DNA of 45,798 nucleotides from Chloroflexota bacterium (GCA_023381565.1 JAMCRR010000033.1:1-45798); one strand, 5' to 3'. Positions 15,443 through 23,687 are shown, counted from the first letter of the stretch. Notes: generated by a model not told the origin, from the sequence alone. Made by a program: numbers and translations.

Positions 15443-17083
15443 TCATTTCCCCTGTATCTGGTAAGTTTCCCATCCGTAGGCGAAAGTCCTGCGGTCGAGA
15501 GTGGGCGCCGGGGCTGCGCAGTAGCTCCTGCCCTGAATGAACGGGCAGAAAAGCTGCGGCAGGTCGAGGTTGAACAGGTGGAACTGGTAGCTATCTGTGT
15601 GCAAGAGAGCTGCTCCCGTGGCTTGCAGCGCCTCCTGGAGGGACTGGTTCCAACCATCCTGAGTGGGTTCGTTCACCCCCATGCGCACGCTCATGCGGAT
15701 CTGGTTTTGGATGGTCGGCAAGATGACATACGCTCGCGCCGGGAGGGCTTTCCCCTGGTAAGCAGTCAGGCTGATATCGGGGCGATCGTGCAGCACCGCC
15801 AGATGCAGGCCAATTTCGACGACATATTCATTCGGATCCTGGATGTTGACCAGCACCTGGCTGCCTGCGGGCAGGTTGGCCGCAAGGTAATCCAGCATGG
15901 CGGCGTTTGCCCGATCCACAGTAAGCTGGATATTGGCGTTGGTGGCATTATTGGCGATGGTCCCCAGCAAGAAGACTCCCGCCAGAGCCAGGCAGGCAAA
16001 CCCCACCGCCTTGACCCAACGCACAGCTGCGGGCAGTGCCACCAACAGCTCATCCAGAGCCAGGCCGCCGATAACCGCCGCTCCTGCGGCGAAAGCCAGC
16101 ATATAATACTCCACCGTGAAGATCCAGGGCATAAAGACAACCAGCCAGCCAACCATCCAGATCAAGGCGCCGAAAAGCAGCCCGGACTGTGCAACGCGGC
16201 GGCGCGCGGCGAAGGCGATGACGAGAAGCAGGGCCAGCAGGAATAAATGTGGGTAATCGCGGATGATCCAGCCGCCCCAGCGCACGATCGAAGCCAGCAC
16301 GCCACCCACCGTGAAGACGTATCTACCGCTGTAAGAGCCGGTGGAGAGGCTGTGAATGCCGAAAGCCACGCGCAGCCCATACCAGGCGGCTGCGCTGACC
16401 CCCGCGGCCAGCAGCATGCCCCAGAGGAATGGCCACTCGGCCGCAGTTCCCTTGCGGTGCTTCCCCATCCAGGCCAGAAAGATCCATCCCACGGCGACGG
16501 GCACGAGAACCAGGGCGGTCTCTTTAGAGGTCATCGCAGAAAGGAACAGGAGAGTGGCGCCCAGCACGCGGGCCGATCTCTGCAATAGGTTGGACACCCG
16601 AGATAGCGGGCGAAGCACGATCAACCCGGCCAGCACCAGGAGCAGCTGCAGCGGCTCGGCTTTCGAAAGGGTATAGTAATTTTCGATCACCGGCCCAGAG
16701 ATGGCAAACAGCAACCCAGTGAACAATGCCTGCCGGGGACTGCCTCCCCAGGAACGGACCAGCCAGACGGCAGCCAGGGGCGTGAGGATCAACAACAAGG
16801 TATTGCCGAGAAAAAATGCCAGGGGGTTTGCGCCGGCAATCCCATAGATCAAAGCGTAATACAGCCAATAAACCGGCCTGAAGCGCCCGGTGGCGATATC
16901 GAAGGACATGTTCCAACCGCCATGCAGGATCTGGCGCGCCGTCTCGATGGTGGTGCCGTCATCGAAGAGGCCGAACTGAGGAGAGGCCAATCTGGGGAGC
17001 ATGATTACCACGCAGACCAGGACGATCAGCGCCCACCCCAATCGATAGCGGTCAGGCACAGCAGTTGGTTTGGACAATGACAT
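15443..17083 (-). CDS. GT-C fold integral membrane glycosyltransferase
   Basis: 546 aa with ten or more hydrophobic segments and a soluble C-terminal domain from about residue 400. The first outer loop carries the acidic pair FDDGTT (D41/D42), which in GT-C enzymes (PMT/ArnT/GT39-GT83 type) is the catalytic or metal-site motif, followed by an R-P-V-Y-W stretch. These enzymes take a sugar from polyprenyl phosphate and attach it to an external acceptor. The DPM/GtrB-type gene that would make this donor begins 5 nt downstream. No specific subfamily can be named. A good promoter lies about 70 nt upstream; this gene leads a four-gene operon. Confidence 0.85.
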   Translation of the reverse strand: MSLSKPTAVPDRYRLGWALIVLVCVVIMLPRLASPQFGLFDDGTTIETARQILHGGWNMSFDIATGRFRPVYWLYYALIYGIAGANPLAFFLGNTLLLILTPLAAVWLVRSWGGSPRQALFTGLLFAISGPVIENYYTLSKAEPLQLLLVLAGLIVLRPLSRVSNLLQRSARVLGATLLFLSAMTSKETALVLVPVAVGWIFLAWMGKHRKGTAAEWPFLWGMLLAAGVSAAAWYGLRVAFGIHSLSTGSYSGRYVFTVGGVLASIVRWGGWIIRDYPHLFLLALLLVIAFAARRRVAQSGLLFGALIWMVGWLVVFMPWIFTVEYYMLAFAAGAAVIGGLALDELLVALPAAVRWVKAVGFACLALAGVFLLGTIANNATNANIQLTVDRANAAMLDYLAANLPAGSQVLVNIQDPNEYVVEIGLHLAVLHDRPDISLTAYQGKALPARAYVILPTIQNQIRMSVRMGVNEPTQDGWNQSLQEALQATGAALLHTDSYQFHLFNLDLPQLFCPFIQGRSYCAAPAPTLDRRTFAYGWETYQIQGK

Positions 17084-17155
17084 GAAAGATACCTGAGTCA
17101 GAAACTAACTTTGCAGATGGCTCTTAAGGATGATTAAGCCATCGCGGACTCAGAC

Positions 17156-17184
17156 AGTATAACGCTTTGCGGTGATTTTGCCAA
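17156..17184 (-). promoter_or_regulatory. sigma70-like promoter of the 17083-12963 operon
   Basis: On the minus strand TTGGCA (17179-17184) and TATACT (17156-17161) are 17 nt apart, each one base from consensus. The ATG of the GT-C gene is about 70 nt downstream. Confidence 0.65.
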
Positions 17185-17246
17185 TAAAGTATAGAAAGTC
17201 CTGCCCCGTAATACGAGATTCGCCTTCAGCGAAAGATGGAATCGGC

Positions 17247-17621
17247 TTACGTCTTGACGGGGCCCTTACGTTCTCGAAAGATCAGGCCAGGGCGCCATGG
17301 GGTACCCAATGCAGGCAAAATCCAGCGGTCAAGACCCCACCATCCCGCTGTCCGCCAGGCCAGGACCAACCATGTCGCGAAAATAAAGAGCAGCGGATTG
17401 GTACTTATAGAACCGGCCAGGAGGTAGTTCACGTTCATGATGCTACCTAATAAAGCTGCCAGCCCGGTAAAAATCCCAAGGACGCGCGCAGCCCCCACCA
17501 ATAATTCTCCAATGGTGATCAAATAGCCCCAAACAACCGGATAAGGAAGGACTAAGGTCTTCAAGAAATCCGCGTACACCGCTGGTGCACGCTTTGCTTC
17601 CGTCCAGGGGATTTTTGCTCA
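17247..17621 (-). pseudogene. DoxX-family membrane protein lacking its N-terminal part
   Basis: The frame encodes the C-terminal two thirds of a DoxX-like protein: PAVYADFLKTLVLP, GELLVGAARVLGIFTGLAALLGSIMNVNYLLAGSISTNPLLF and GLDRWILPALG are all family hallmarks. Family members are about 150-160 aa and begin with a first membrane span and an AGxxKL-like motif. Here the homologous frame can be read back only to a TGA at about 17619-17621 (preceding AKIPWTEAKRAPAV), so roughly 40-45 N-terminal residues are missing, replaced by the promoter region of the divergent dehydrogenase gene. A GTG at 17579 could start a 110-aa product but has no ribosome-binding site. I read it as a decayed remnant. 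Confidence 0.65.
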
Positions 17622-17630
17622 TGGTATAAT
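17622..17630 (+). promoter_or_regulatory. extended -10 promoter of the 2-hydroxyacid dehydrogenase gene
   Basis: TGGTATAAT (TGn plus perfect TATAAT at 17625-17630) precedes the ATG at 17658 by 27 nt. No -35 of note, as is usual for extended -10 promoters. Confidence 0.6.
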
Positions 17631-17657
17631 CGCGACACATACTCTCCCCATTGTGAA

Positions 17658-18635
17658 ATGCACCCTTCGATGTATACCATCCTGCTCTCTGCCCCTTACA
17701 TGATCCCCTCCCTGGACCGCTTTCGCCCGATCTTTGAGCGCTACAGCTTGAATTTAATTGTTCCGCAAGTCGCAGAGCGATTATCAGAAGGCGAGCTGCT
17801 CGCTTACGCCGGGCAGTTCGATGGCGCCGTGAGCGGGGACGACCGTTTTACCGCCCGCGTTCTCGAAGCCTGCTCGCCGCGGCTGAAAGTGATCTCCAAA
17901 TGGGGTACCGGCATCGATTCGATCGACTTGCAGGCGGCTGAGCGTCTGGGGATCCGCGTGGGCAATACCCCCAACGCTTTCACCCTGCCCGTAGCCGATA
18001 GCGTGTTGGGCTACATGCTGGCCTTCGCTCGCCGGCTGCCCTGGATGGACCGCCAGGTGAAAACCGGCGCCTGGGAGAAGATCCCCGGGTTCTCCCTGAG
18101 CGAGCGCACGCTCGGCGTCATCGGTGTGGGGAATGTGGGCAAAGCCGTGCTGCGCCGCGCCCGCGCATTTGGCATGCGCCTGCTGGGGAACGATATCGTC
18201 TCTATCGCCCCCGATTTTCTCCTCAAGAACAGGGTGGAGATGACCGGCCTGGGCGACCTGCTCCGCCGCGCTGATTTCGTCAGCCTGAACTGCGATCTCA
18301 ACCCCACCAGCTTCCACCTGATCAACGCGGCAACACTGGCGCAGATGAAGCCTGAGGCAGTGCTCATCAATACGGCGCGCGGCCCGATCGTCGACGAGGC
18401 GGCGCTGGTTGCCGCTCTGCAGGCCGGAACGATCGCCGGAGCCGCCCTGGATGTGTTCGAAACCGAGCCGCTGCCCGCCGCAAGCCCCCTGATGCAGATG
18501 GACCAGGTGATGTTAGCATCGCATAATGCGAACTCCAGCCCGGCCGCCTGGGAGCGGGTGCATTGGAACACGATCCACAACCTGCTGGAGGGGTTGGGCA
18601 TCCCTCACGAAAATCTGTCCGCAAATAATGGATAG
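17658..18635 (+). CDS. D-2-hydroxyacid dehydrogenase (phosphoglycerate dehydrogenase-like)
   Basis: 325 aa, the length of a two-domain dehydrogenase without the ACT regulatory domain of true SerA. NAD-binding motif GVGNVG is at residues 156-161; catalytic Arg241 (NTARGPIVDE), Glu270 (DVFETEP) and His289 (ASHNANSS) are all present, so the active site is complete. It should reduce or oxidise a 2-hydroxy/2-oxo acid with NAD(P). It leads a + strand row with an SDR, a DUF115-like protein and a GT2, a setting that suggests a role in making an unusual sugar or sugar-acid component rather than serine. An alternative ATG at 17670 exists; neither has a clear ribosome-binding site. Confidence 0.85.
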   Translation: MHPSMYTILLSAPYMIPSLDRFRPIFERYSLNLIVPQVAERLSEGELLAYAGQFDGAVSGDDRFTARVLEACSPRLKVISKWGTGIDSIDLQAAERLGIRVGNTPNAFTLPVADSVLGYMLAFARRLPWMDRQVKTGAWEKIPGFSLSERTLGVIGVGNVGKAVLRRARAFGMRLLGNDIVSIAPDFLLKNRVEMTGLGDLLRRADFVSLNCDLNPTSFHLINAATLAQMKPEAVLINTARGPIVDEAALVAALQAGTIAGAALDVFETEPLPAASPLMQMDQVMLASHNANSSPAAWERVHWNTIHNLLEGLGIPHENLSANNG

Positions 18636-18784
18636 AATGCTGACGAGCGCGGATTGAGGCGGATATTCTTTTATTAGAAATCGCCGAAACGATACAAAAT
18701 AAGAATTAGCTCCTGAAGAAGAGCAGATGGTAAAAATCCGCATTATCTGCGCCCAAATTAATTAGAATCACAAAGGACTTCTAA

Positions 18785-19552
18785 ATGGAGACATCTGTTC
18801 AGCGGACCATGCTCATCACAGGCGCAGCCGGAGGCATCGGGCGGGCAACCGTCGAGCTCTTTGCGGCGACTGGATGGCGGGTGATCGGCGTCGACCGGGC
18901 GCCGTTCGGTGAACCTTTCCCTGCCCAGGGTCTTTTTATTCAGGCCGACATTTCCAACCCAAATGATCTGCAGACCATCTACGAACGCACGCACGCCTTC
19001 ACACCCTGCCTGGATGCAGTGGTGAACAACGCCGGATTGCAGATTGCCAAGCCCGTTTTGGAAACGACCGTCGAAGAATGGGATGCAGTGATGGCTTCCA
19101 ATTTAAGATCCGTATTCCTGGGGGCAAAGCTGGCTCACCCCCTGCTGAAAGCTTCCGGCAATGGAGCCATCGTGAACGTGTCTTCAGTGCACGCGGTAGC
19201 CACCTCCGCCAATATTGCCGCGTATGCAGCCAGCAAGGGTGGGCTGCTGGCCCTGACGCGCGCCCTGGCCATCGAGTTCGCCCCCGATCATATCCGGGTG
19301 AATGCCATCCTGCCCGGGGCAGTCGATACGCCTATGCTGCGCGCCGGCCTCGACCGCGGGCACCTGGGCGGATCCAACCTGACCGACCGCCTGGATAACC
19401 TGGCTCGCAAAACGGTGAACGGGCGCATCGGCAAACCCGAAGAGATTGCCCACGCCATCTACTTCCTGGCGGATGGCACCCAATCATCGTTCATGACCGG
19501 TCAGGCACTGATCGTCGACGGCGGGGCTACGGCTCGCTTGAGCACAGAATAA
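18785..19552 (+). CDS. SDR-family oxidoreductase
   Basis: 255 aa, classical short-chain dehydrogenase. Cofactor motif TGAAGGIG at residues 12-19, NNAG at 81-84, catalytic Ser134 (VNVSSVHA), Tyr147 and Lys151 (YAASK), then the PGAVDTPM substrate loop. An Asp after strand 2 (GVDRAP) favours NAD over NADP. The start has AAAGGA upstream. It sits 150 nt after the 2-hydroxyacid dehydrogenase and only 1 nt before the DUF115-like gene. Substrate unknown; a sugar or sugar-acid oxidoreductase within a glycan locus is inferred. Confidence 0.9.
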   Translation: METSVQRTMLITGAAGGIGRATVELFAATGWRVIGVDRAPFGEPFPAQGLFIQADISNPNDLQTIYERTHAFTPCLDAVVNNAGLQIAKPVLETTVEEWDAVMASNLRSVFLGAKLAHPLLKASGNGAIVNVSSVHAVATSANIAAYAASKGGLLALTRALAIEFAPDHIRVNAILPGAVDTPMLRAGLDRGHLGGSNLTDRLDNLARKTVNGRIGKPEEIAHAIYFLADGTQSSFMTGQALIVDGGATARLSTE

Positions 19553-19553
19553 C

Positions 19554-20372
19554 ATGGACCGCCAGACCCTAAAACGCATCACTCCACACCCGGTTTGGAA
19601 CGTAGCCTCGCAGACTTACTGGTGGTGGTACAACCGCGGCCGCCACGTCTTCTTGCGCTCGCTTTCCCCTGCCTGGCGACACAGCCAGCAGCTCCTGCGC
19701 CAGTACCGCGACCTCCATCAAGGACAGCGATGCTTCATTATCGGCAACGGACCCAGCCTGCGGCAGATGGACCTCTCGTTATTGAAAAATGAGGTTACCT
19801 TTGGCTTGAACCGCATCTACTTGCTCTTCCCCGAGCTGGGTTTCACCACCACCTACCTGGTACTGACCAACACCCTTGTCCTGGAACAGAGTGCCCCGGA
19901 GCTCCAACGGCTGCAGTTGCCCAAGTTTTTCACCTGGCGCGCTCACTCCTGGTTCGCAAATGATCCTCAGGCCATCTTCCTGGACACCGATTTCACCGGT
20001 CCGGAGAATTTCTGCCCGGATGCCACCGGGCGCATCTTTGAGGGCTTCACCGTCACTTACACAGCCATGGAACTTGCATTTTACATGGGTTTCAACCAGG
20101 TCATCTTGATCGGGGTCGACCATAACTATCAAGCCTCCGGTCCGGCGAACTCCACGGTCGTATCCCAGGGAGACGATCCGAACCACTTTGCCGCCAACTA
20201 TTTCGGCAAAGGCTTCCGCTGGCAGCTCCCCGATCTGGAAGGCTCGGAGCGTTCTTACCGTCTGGCGCGCCAGGCTTACCAGGACGCCGGGCGCAGCATC
20301 GTCGACGCCACCGTCGGCGGCAAATTGACCATTTTTCCAAAAGCAGATTACCGCTCATTTTTCTCCTCCTGA
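19554..20372 (+). CDS. DUF115-like protein (MptE/sialyltransferase-fold glycan enzyme)
   Basis: 272 aa. The diagnostic element is FIIGNGPSLRQMDLSLLKNEVTFGLNRIYLLFPEL, the N-terminal signature shared by DUF115 (6-hydroxymethylpterin diphosphokinase MptE-like) proteins and, more distantly, by the GT42 sialyltransferases (GNGPS). A later YTAMELAFYMGFNQVILIGVDHNY motif also fits. Family members in surface-glycan loci are thought to act in glycan transfer or modification. It starts 1 nt after the SDR stop and is followed 15 nt later by a GT2 gene. Which reaction it performs cannot be decided from sequence; a CMP-sugar-dependent transfer is only a hypothesis. Confidence 0.75.
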   Translation: MDRQTLKRITPHPVWNVASQTYWWWYNRGRHVFLRSLSPAWRHSQQLLRQYRDLHQGQRCFIIGNGPSLRQMDLSLLKNEVTFGLNRIYLLFPELGFTTTYLVLTNTLVLEQSAPELQRLQLPKFFTWRAHSWFANDPQAIFLDTDFTGPENFCPDATGRIFEGFTVTYTAMELAFYMGFNQVILIGVDHNYQASGPANSTVVSQGDDPNHFAANYFGKGFRWQLPDLEGSERSYRLARQAYQDAGRSIVDATVGGKLTIFPKADYRSFFSS

Positions 20373-20387
20373 CATCTGGCATAACGG

Positions 20388-21365
20388 ATGGATCCCCTCG
20401 TAACGATCGTTACCCCTTCGTTCAAACAGGCGCAATATATCGAGGATACACTGCGATCCGTCCTGGCGCAGGATTACCCTTCCATCGAATATATGGTCGT
20501 CGACGGCGGCTCGACCGACGGCAGCGTGGAGATCATCCAGCGCTATGCGGATCGGTTAGCCTGGTGGGTTTCGGAGCCCGACCGCGGCCATTGGGATGCG
20601 GTCAACAAGGGCTTCCTGCGGGCGAGGGGCGAAATCGTCGCCTGGCTCAACTCGGATGACTTGTTTTACCGCCCAGACGTCGTTCGCCACGCCGTCGAGG
20701 CGCTGCATGCGCACCCTGAGGCCGGCATGGTCTACGGAGATGGGGTCATGGTGGACTCGGATGGGACACTGCTGGACTGGCACCCCTACCCCCAATATAC
20801 ACTCACGGACCTGCTGGGTTTTAAACCGTTGCTCCAGCCGGCCGTCTTCATGCGCCGGGAGGTGGTGAGGCAGGCTGGATACCTCAGACCGACCTACTAC
20901 CTGATCCTGGATCACGAGCTGTGGATCCGCATGGCTGCCCTCGCCCCGGTCCTGCATATCGGTGAAACCTGGGCGGTCGAGCGTACGCACCTGGAAGCCA
21001 AAACCATGGCGCACGCCGCGCAGTTTGTAGACGAAGCGTTCGACCTGGTGGCTTCGCTAAAGGATGAGGACCCCTACGCGGGCCTTCTGAAAGAAAAACA
21101 GCGCTCCATCTATGCCAATTTGCATGTCTATGCTGCCCGCCGCCTGATCGATGCCGGGCAGCCAAAACGCGCTCTCGCTCATTATGGGAGGGCATTCCGC
21201 CTGTCTCCTCCAGAAGCGATCCGTTTTTGGTTCAAAGGAGCGCAGGCGCTGGGCGGCACGCTCGGCCTGTCTTCGCTGTTCATGGCTTACCGCGCGGGGC
21301 GCCGCAAGCTTCAGTTTGGTGGCAAGAAGATCGTCGTTAGCGAACAGGGACCGCGCTGGGAATAG
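20388..21365 (+). CDS. GT2 family glycosyltransferase
   Basis: 325 aa. GT-A motifs: [27 protein letters not shown] at the N-terminus, [26 protein letters not shown], and WLNSDD (DxD equivalent). The DRGxxDAxNKG segment marks the WcaA-like subgroup that works in O-antigen/capsule synthesis. An alpha-helical C-terminal region (from about residue 215) looks TPR-like ([30 protein letters not shown]), which may mediate complex formation. It ends the dehydrogenase-SDR-DUF115 row. Confidence 0.9.
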   Translation: MDPLVTIVTPSFKQAQYIEDTLRSVLAQDYPSIEYMVVDGGSTDGSVEIIQRYADRLAWWVSEPDRGHWDAVNKGFLRARGEIVAWLNSDDLFYRPDVVRHAVEALHAHPEAGMVYGDGVMVDSDGTLLDWHPYPQYTLTDLLGFKPLLQPAVFMRREVVRQAGYLRPTYYLILDHELWIRMAALAPVLHIGETWAVERTHLEAKTMAHAAQFVDEAFDLVASLKDEDPYAGLLKEKQRSIYANLHVYAARRLIDAGQPKRALAHYGRAFRLSPPEAIRFWFKGAQALGGTLGLSSLFMAYRAGRRKLQFGGKKIVVSEQGPRWE

Positions 21366-21375
21366 CTATTTAAGA

Positions 21376-21381
21376 TATAAT
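21376..21381 (+). promoter_or_regulatory. -10 box upstream of the DUF1232 gene
   Basis: Perfect TATAAT at 21376-21381, 18 nt before the ATG at 21400, with an AGGTGGGG ribosome-binding site between. No good -35. Confidence 0.45.
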
Positions 21382-21399
21382 CGAATTTAGAGGTGGGGT

Positions 21400-21780
21400 A
21401 TGAACACAAAATCTCCCCGGAATATAAAACCGGTCAGCGGGGGTTTCTTTTCCGACCTGGCTTTGCGCATCAAACTGATCCTGCGCCTGCTCGGCGACAA
21501 GCGAGTTAACCCCCTGCTGAAGCTGCTCCCGATCGGCGCCCTGGCATATTGGCTCATCCCAGACCTGGCTCCAGGCCCCATCGACGATGCCGCCATTATC
21601 TGGTTGGGGGCTTATTTGTTCGTCGAGCTTTGCCCGCAAGAAGTCGTCAAAGAGCATATGGACCGGCTGCAGAACGTCGTCACCGCTCAGTGGCACGAGG
21701 CTCATTCGGATGGGGAGATTATCGATGGAGAAGTCCGGGATGTGGGGGATGACCGGGATGAACCAAAGGAAGAGCAATAG
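21400..21780 (+). CDS. DUF1232 (YkvA-like) small membrane protein
   Basis: 126 aa. The DUF1232 core is LLKLLPIGALAYWLIPDLAPGPIDDAAIIWLGAYLFVELCP: a short hydrophobic pair around the conserved Y-x-x-x-P-D-L-x-P-x-P-x-D-D motif. The C-terminus is acidic. Family function is unknown; members are small membrane-associated proteins. Its end overlaps the start of the sugar-dehydrogenase lipoprotein gene by 23 nt if the ATG at 21758 is used, so the two are likely co-translated. Confidence 0.85.
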   Translation: MNTKSPRNIKPVSGGFFSDLALRIKLILRLLGDKRVNPLLKLLPIGALAYWLIPDLAPGPIDDAAIIWLGAYLFVELCPQEVVKEHMDRLQNVVTAQWHEAHSDGEIIDGEVRDVGDDRDEPKEEQ

Positions 21781-23137
21781 TCGTTTACATCAAAGGCTGC
21801 TAAGGCCTCGCACAACTAAACAGATCTTATCTCACCGATCCGGCCGGCTGACCCTGCTGGCATTCCTGGCGGGCGCATTAGCTTTAACTGCTTGCGGCCC
21901 AGGTCCGGTTACTTTTACCCCGACTCAAAGAGCGCCGGCGCCTTTACCGATCACCTATACCCCCTCTCCCGTCCCCACGGTTACCTCTGTTCCTCCCACG
22001 CCAACCCCTTCTTCGACCCCCTTGCCGACCGCGGTACCCCCTTCGCTCACCCCAGCGCCGCTTTTCCCCGACCCTCAATCCTATTTATGGATGCAGGTGG
22101 TGGCTGGCCTAGACCAGCCGGTTTTTGTGGGCAACGCCGGAGACGATTCGGGGCGGCTGTTCATTCTCGAGCAGCCTGGCGTCATTCTCATCCTTCAGAA
22201 CGGAGCGCTTCTTACTACCCCATTCCTGGATATACGTGACCGGGTGAACACCAAGAACTATGTCGAACAGGGACTTTTGGGGCTGGCATTCGACCCTAAC
22301 TTCCAACAGAATGGTTATTTCTACGTCAATTATACGGATTCCCAGAATGCTACCGTTGTAGCCCGGTTTTCCGTCACGAGCAACCCCAACCGTGCCGACC
22401 CCAACAGCGAAACAATCATCTTGCATATCCCCAAGCCTTATCCAAACCATAACGCCGGTATGCTGGCTTTCGGGCCGGATGGCTACCTGTATATCGGCGA
22501 GGGCGATGGAGGCAGCGAAGGCGACCCTCTCGACCTGGGACAATCGCTCAACACGCTACTCGGCAAGTTGCTGCGCATCGATGTCGAGCACGGTTCGCCT
22601 TATGCCATTCCTGCGGACAATCCTTTTGCTAACGGAGGCGGTAAACCTGAGGTCTGGGCTTACGGGCTGCGCAACCCCTGGCGTTTTTCTTTCGACAGCA
22701 CTACCGGCGACCTGTACATTGCTGACGTCGGCCAGGACCTTTGGGAGGAGGTCGATTACCTGCCTGCCGGCAGCCCGGGAGGGACTAACTTCGGCTGGAG
22801 CTATCGGGAAGGCGATCATCCCTACAAAGGCACCCCGCCGGCAGGGATCACCCTTACCGATCCGGTATTCGAATACAGCCACAGCGAGGGGGGCTGCGCC
22901 ATCAGCGGCGGTTACGTCTACCGAGGCCAGGAGTTGCCTGCCTGGCAAGGGGTATACCTGTTCGGCGATTACTGCAGCGGTCTGGTATGGGGTTTGAAAC
23001 GCTCCAACGGCGGCGCATGGGTTGGCCAGATTTTATTTCAGACTGGCAGCGCCATCTCTTCCTTCGGCGTTGACCAGAGCGGCGAGATCTATCTTGTCGA
23101 CCGTCATGGAACCGTCTATAAATTAACCGCAAAATAA
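21758..23137 (+). CDS. PQQ-type sugar dehydrogenase lipoprotein (soluble glucose dehydrogenase/Asd family)
   Basis: 459 aa. The start at 21758 (MNQRKSNS) gives a basic N-region, a hydrophobic core LTLLAFLAGALAL and the lipobox LTAC (Cys46), so the protein is exported and lipid-anchored. A Thr/Pro-rich linker of about 45 residues follows. The rest is a six-bladed beta-propeller of the glucose/sorbosone dehydrogenase family: VEQGLLGLAFDPNF, NHNAGMLAFGPDGYLYIGEGDGG, LLGKLLRIDV, EVWAYGLRNPWRFSFD, ADVGQDLWEEVDYL, GTNFGWSYREG. The His of NHNAG and the Arg of GLRNPWR match catalytic/PQQ-binding positions. It probably oxidises aldoses outside the cell; no PQQ biosynthesis genes are in the window. An ATG at 21749 is an alternative start. 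Confidence 0.87.
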   Translation: MNQRKSNSRLHQRLLRPRTTKQILSHRSGRLTLLAFLAGALALTACGPGPVTFTPTQRAPAPLPITYTPSPVPTVTSVPPTPTPSSTPLPTAVPPSLTPAPLFPDPQSYLWMQVVAGLDQPVFVGNAGDDSGRLFILEQPGVILILQNGALLTTPFLDIRDRVNTKNYVEQGLLGLAFDPNFQQNGYFYVNYTDSQNATVVARFSVTSNPNRADPNSETIILHIPKPYPNHNAGMLAFGPDGYLYIGEGDGGSEGDPLDLGQSLNTLLGKLLRIDVEHGSPYAIPADNPFANGGGKPEVWAYGLRNPWRFSFDSTTGDLYIADVGQDLWEEVDYLPAGSPGGTNFGWSYREGDHPYKGTPPAGITLTDPVFEYSHSEGGCAISGGYVYRGQELPAWQGVYLFGDYCSGLVWGLKRSNGGAWVGQILFQTGSAISSFGVDQSGEIYLVDRHGTVYKLTAK

Positions 23138-23237
23138 TCTGAAGCTGATGTTGCTTGCCAAATCGTGGTAAGATACGTCATTCGTCCATTTCAAATATGA
23201 CGGGTGTCACTGGAAATTAATTTGTGGCCCGGGTATA

Positions 23238-23266
23238 TTCACAAAAAGGATAGGTAACGGTATATT
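23238..23266 (+). promoter_or_regulatory. sigma70-like promoter of the small Cys-rich protein gene
   Basis: TTCACA (23238-23243; one base from consensus) and TATATT (23261-23266) are 17 nt apart. The ATG at 23279 is 12 nt after the -10 box with GGAGG in between. Confidence 0.65.
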
Positions 23267-23278
23267 CGGAGGCTTGAA

Positions 23279-23509
23279 ATGGCTTTACGAACATGGCAGT
23301 CGATTAAGTCGCAGTATTGTCCGCATGCCGAAGCAGAAGTCTACCTGGAAGCTGAAGTTGTTTATCCCGCCGAATGGCTACCAGAACAACCGGCGCGCGT
23401 CCTGGCCCACCGTTGCTCGCGCGGTGTGCTATGCAACCAAAATTCCAGCGGTGGCTGCGTGTGGTCAGGCACAAATCCATCTTACGACCCGTTTTCTGAA
23501 AGAGCATAA
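23279..23509 (+). CDS. small Cys-containing protein, possible zinc-binding, unknown function
   Basis: 76 aa. Four cysteines, C-P-H near residue 14 and three more in the pattern HRCSRGVLCN...GGCVW, plus histidines, suggest a single metal site or zinc ribbon. Two conserved-looking stretches, YLEAEVVYPAEWLPEQPARVLAHRC and SGTNPSYDPF, look like a real family that I associate with Anaerolineae genomes, though I cannot name it. Support for expression: consensus-like promoter and GGAGG 7 nt before the ATG. A longer overlapping frame starting at 23274 lacks such support. It is convergent with the oxoamine synthase gene and followed by hairpins. Confidence 0.7.
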   Translation: MALRTWQSIKSQYCPHAEAEVYLEAEVVYPAEWLPEQPARVLAHRCSRGVLCNQNSSGGCVWSGTNPSYDPFSERA

Positions 23510-23519
23510 AGTAAATTTT

Positions 23520-23552
23520 GCCACCCGCGGTTGTGGGCGGCTCTGCCTTTTT
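23520..23552 (+). terminator. probable terminator of the small Cys-rich gene
   Basis: GCCACCCGC (23520-23528) pairs with GTGGGCGGC (23533-23541) with one mismatch and one wobble; TCTGCC and then five T residues (23548-23552) follow. A second hairpin with CCCC-TTGT-GGGG lies just after (23561-23576). Confidence 0.6.
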
Positions 23553-23627
23553 GTAGTTCCGCCCCTTGTGGGGGGCTATACCCGGCTCGATCTCACCTCT
23601 TCCGACCATAAAGGCCGGGACTACTAA

Positions 23628-23656
23628 AGACGTCACCAGGTTTTGCGGTGACGTCT
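23628..23656. terminator. bidirectional hairpin between convergent genes
   Basis: AGACGTCACC (23628-23637) and GGTGACGTCT (23647-23656) pair perfectly over 10 bp with a nine-base loop. It lies 31 nt after the end of the minus-strand oxoamine synthase gene and downstream of the + strand small gene, without a long T-run on either side. Confidence 0.65.
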
Positions 23657-23687
23657 ATTCATTAAGAACGGTGAATTTTCCTGATTT

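Noticed and set aside
15439-15657. N-terminal extension of the DPM/GtrB-type GT2
   Set aside because: The extra 73 residues are out-of-frame translation of the GT-C gene and unrelated to the family; the ATG at 15438 has a good ribosome-binding site.
23274-23627. 117-codon + strand frame overlapping the small Cys-rich gene
   Set aside because: Its start has a worse ribosome-binding-site distance than 23279, it runs through the terminator hairpins, and its protein is basic and non-repeating without family look; the 76-aa frame is better supported.
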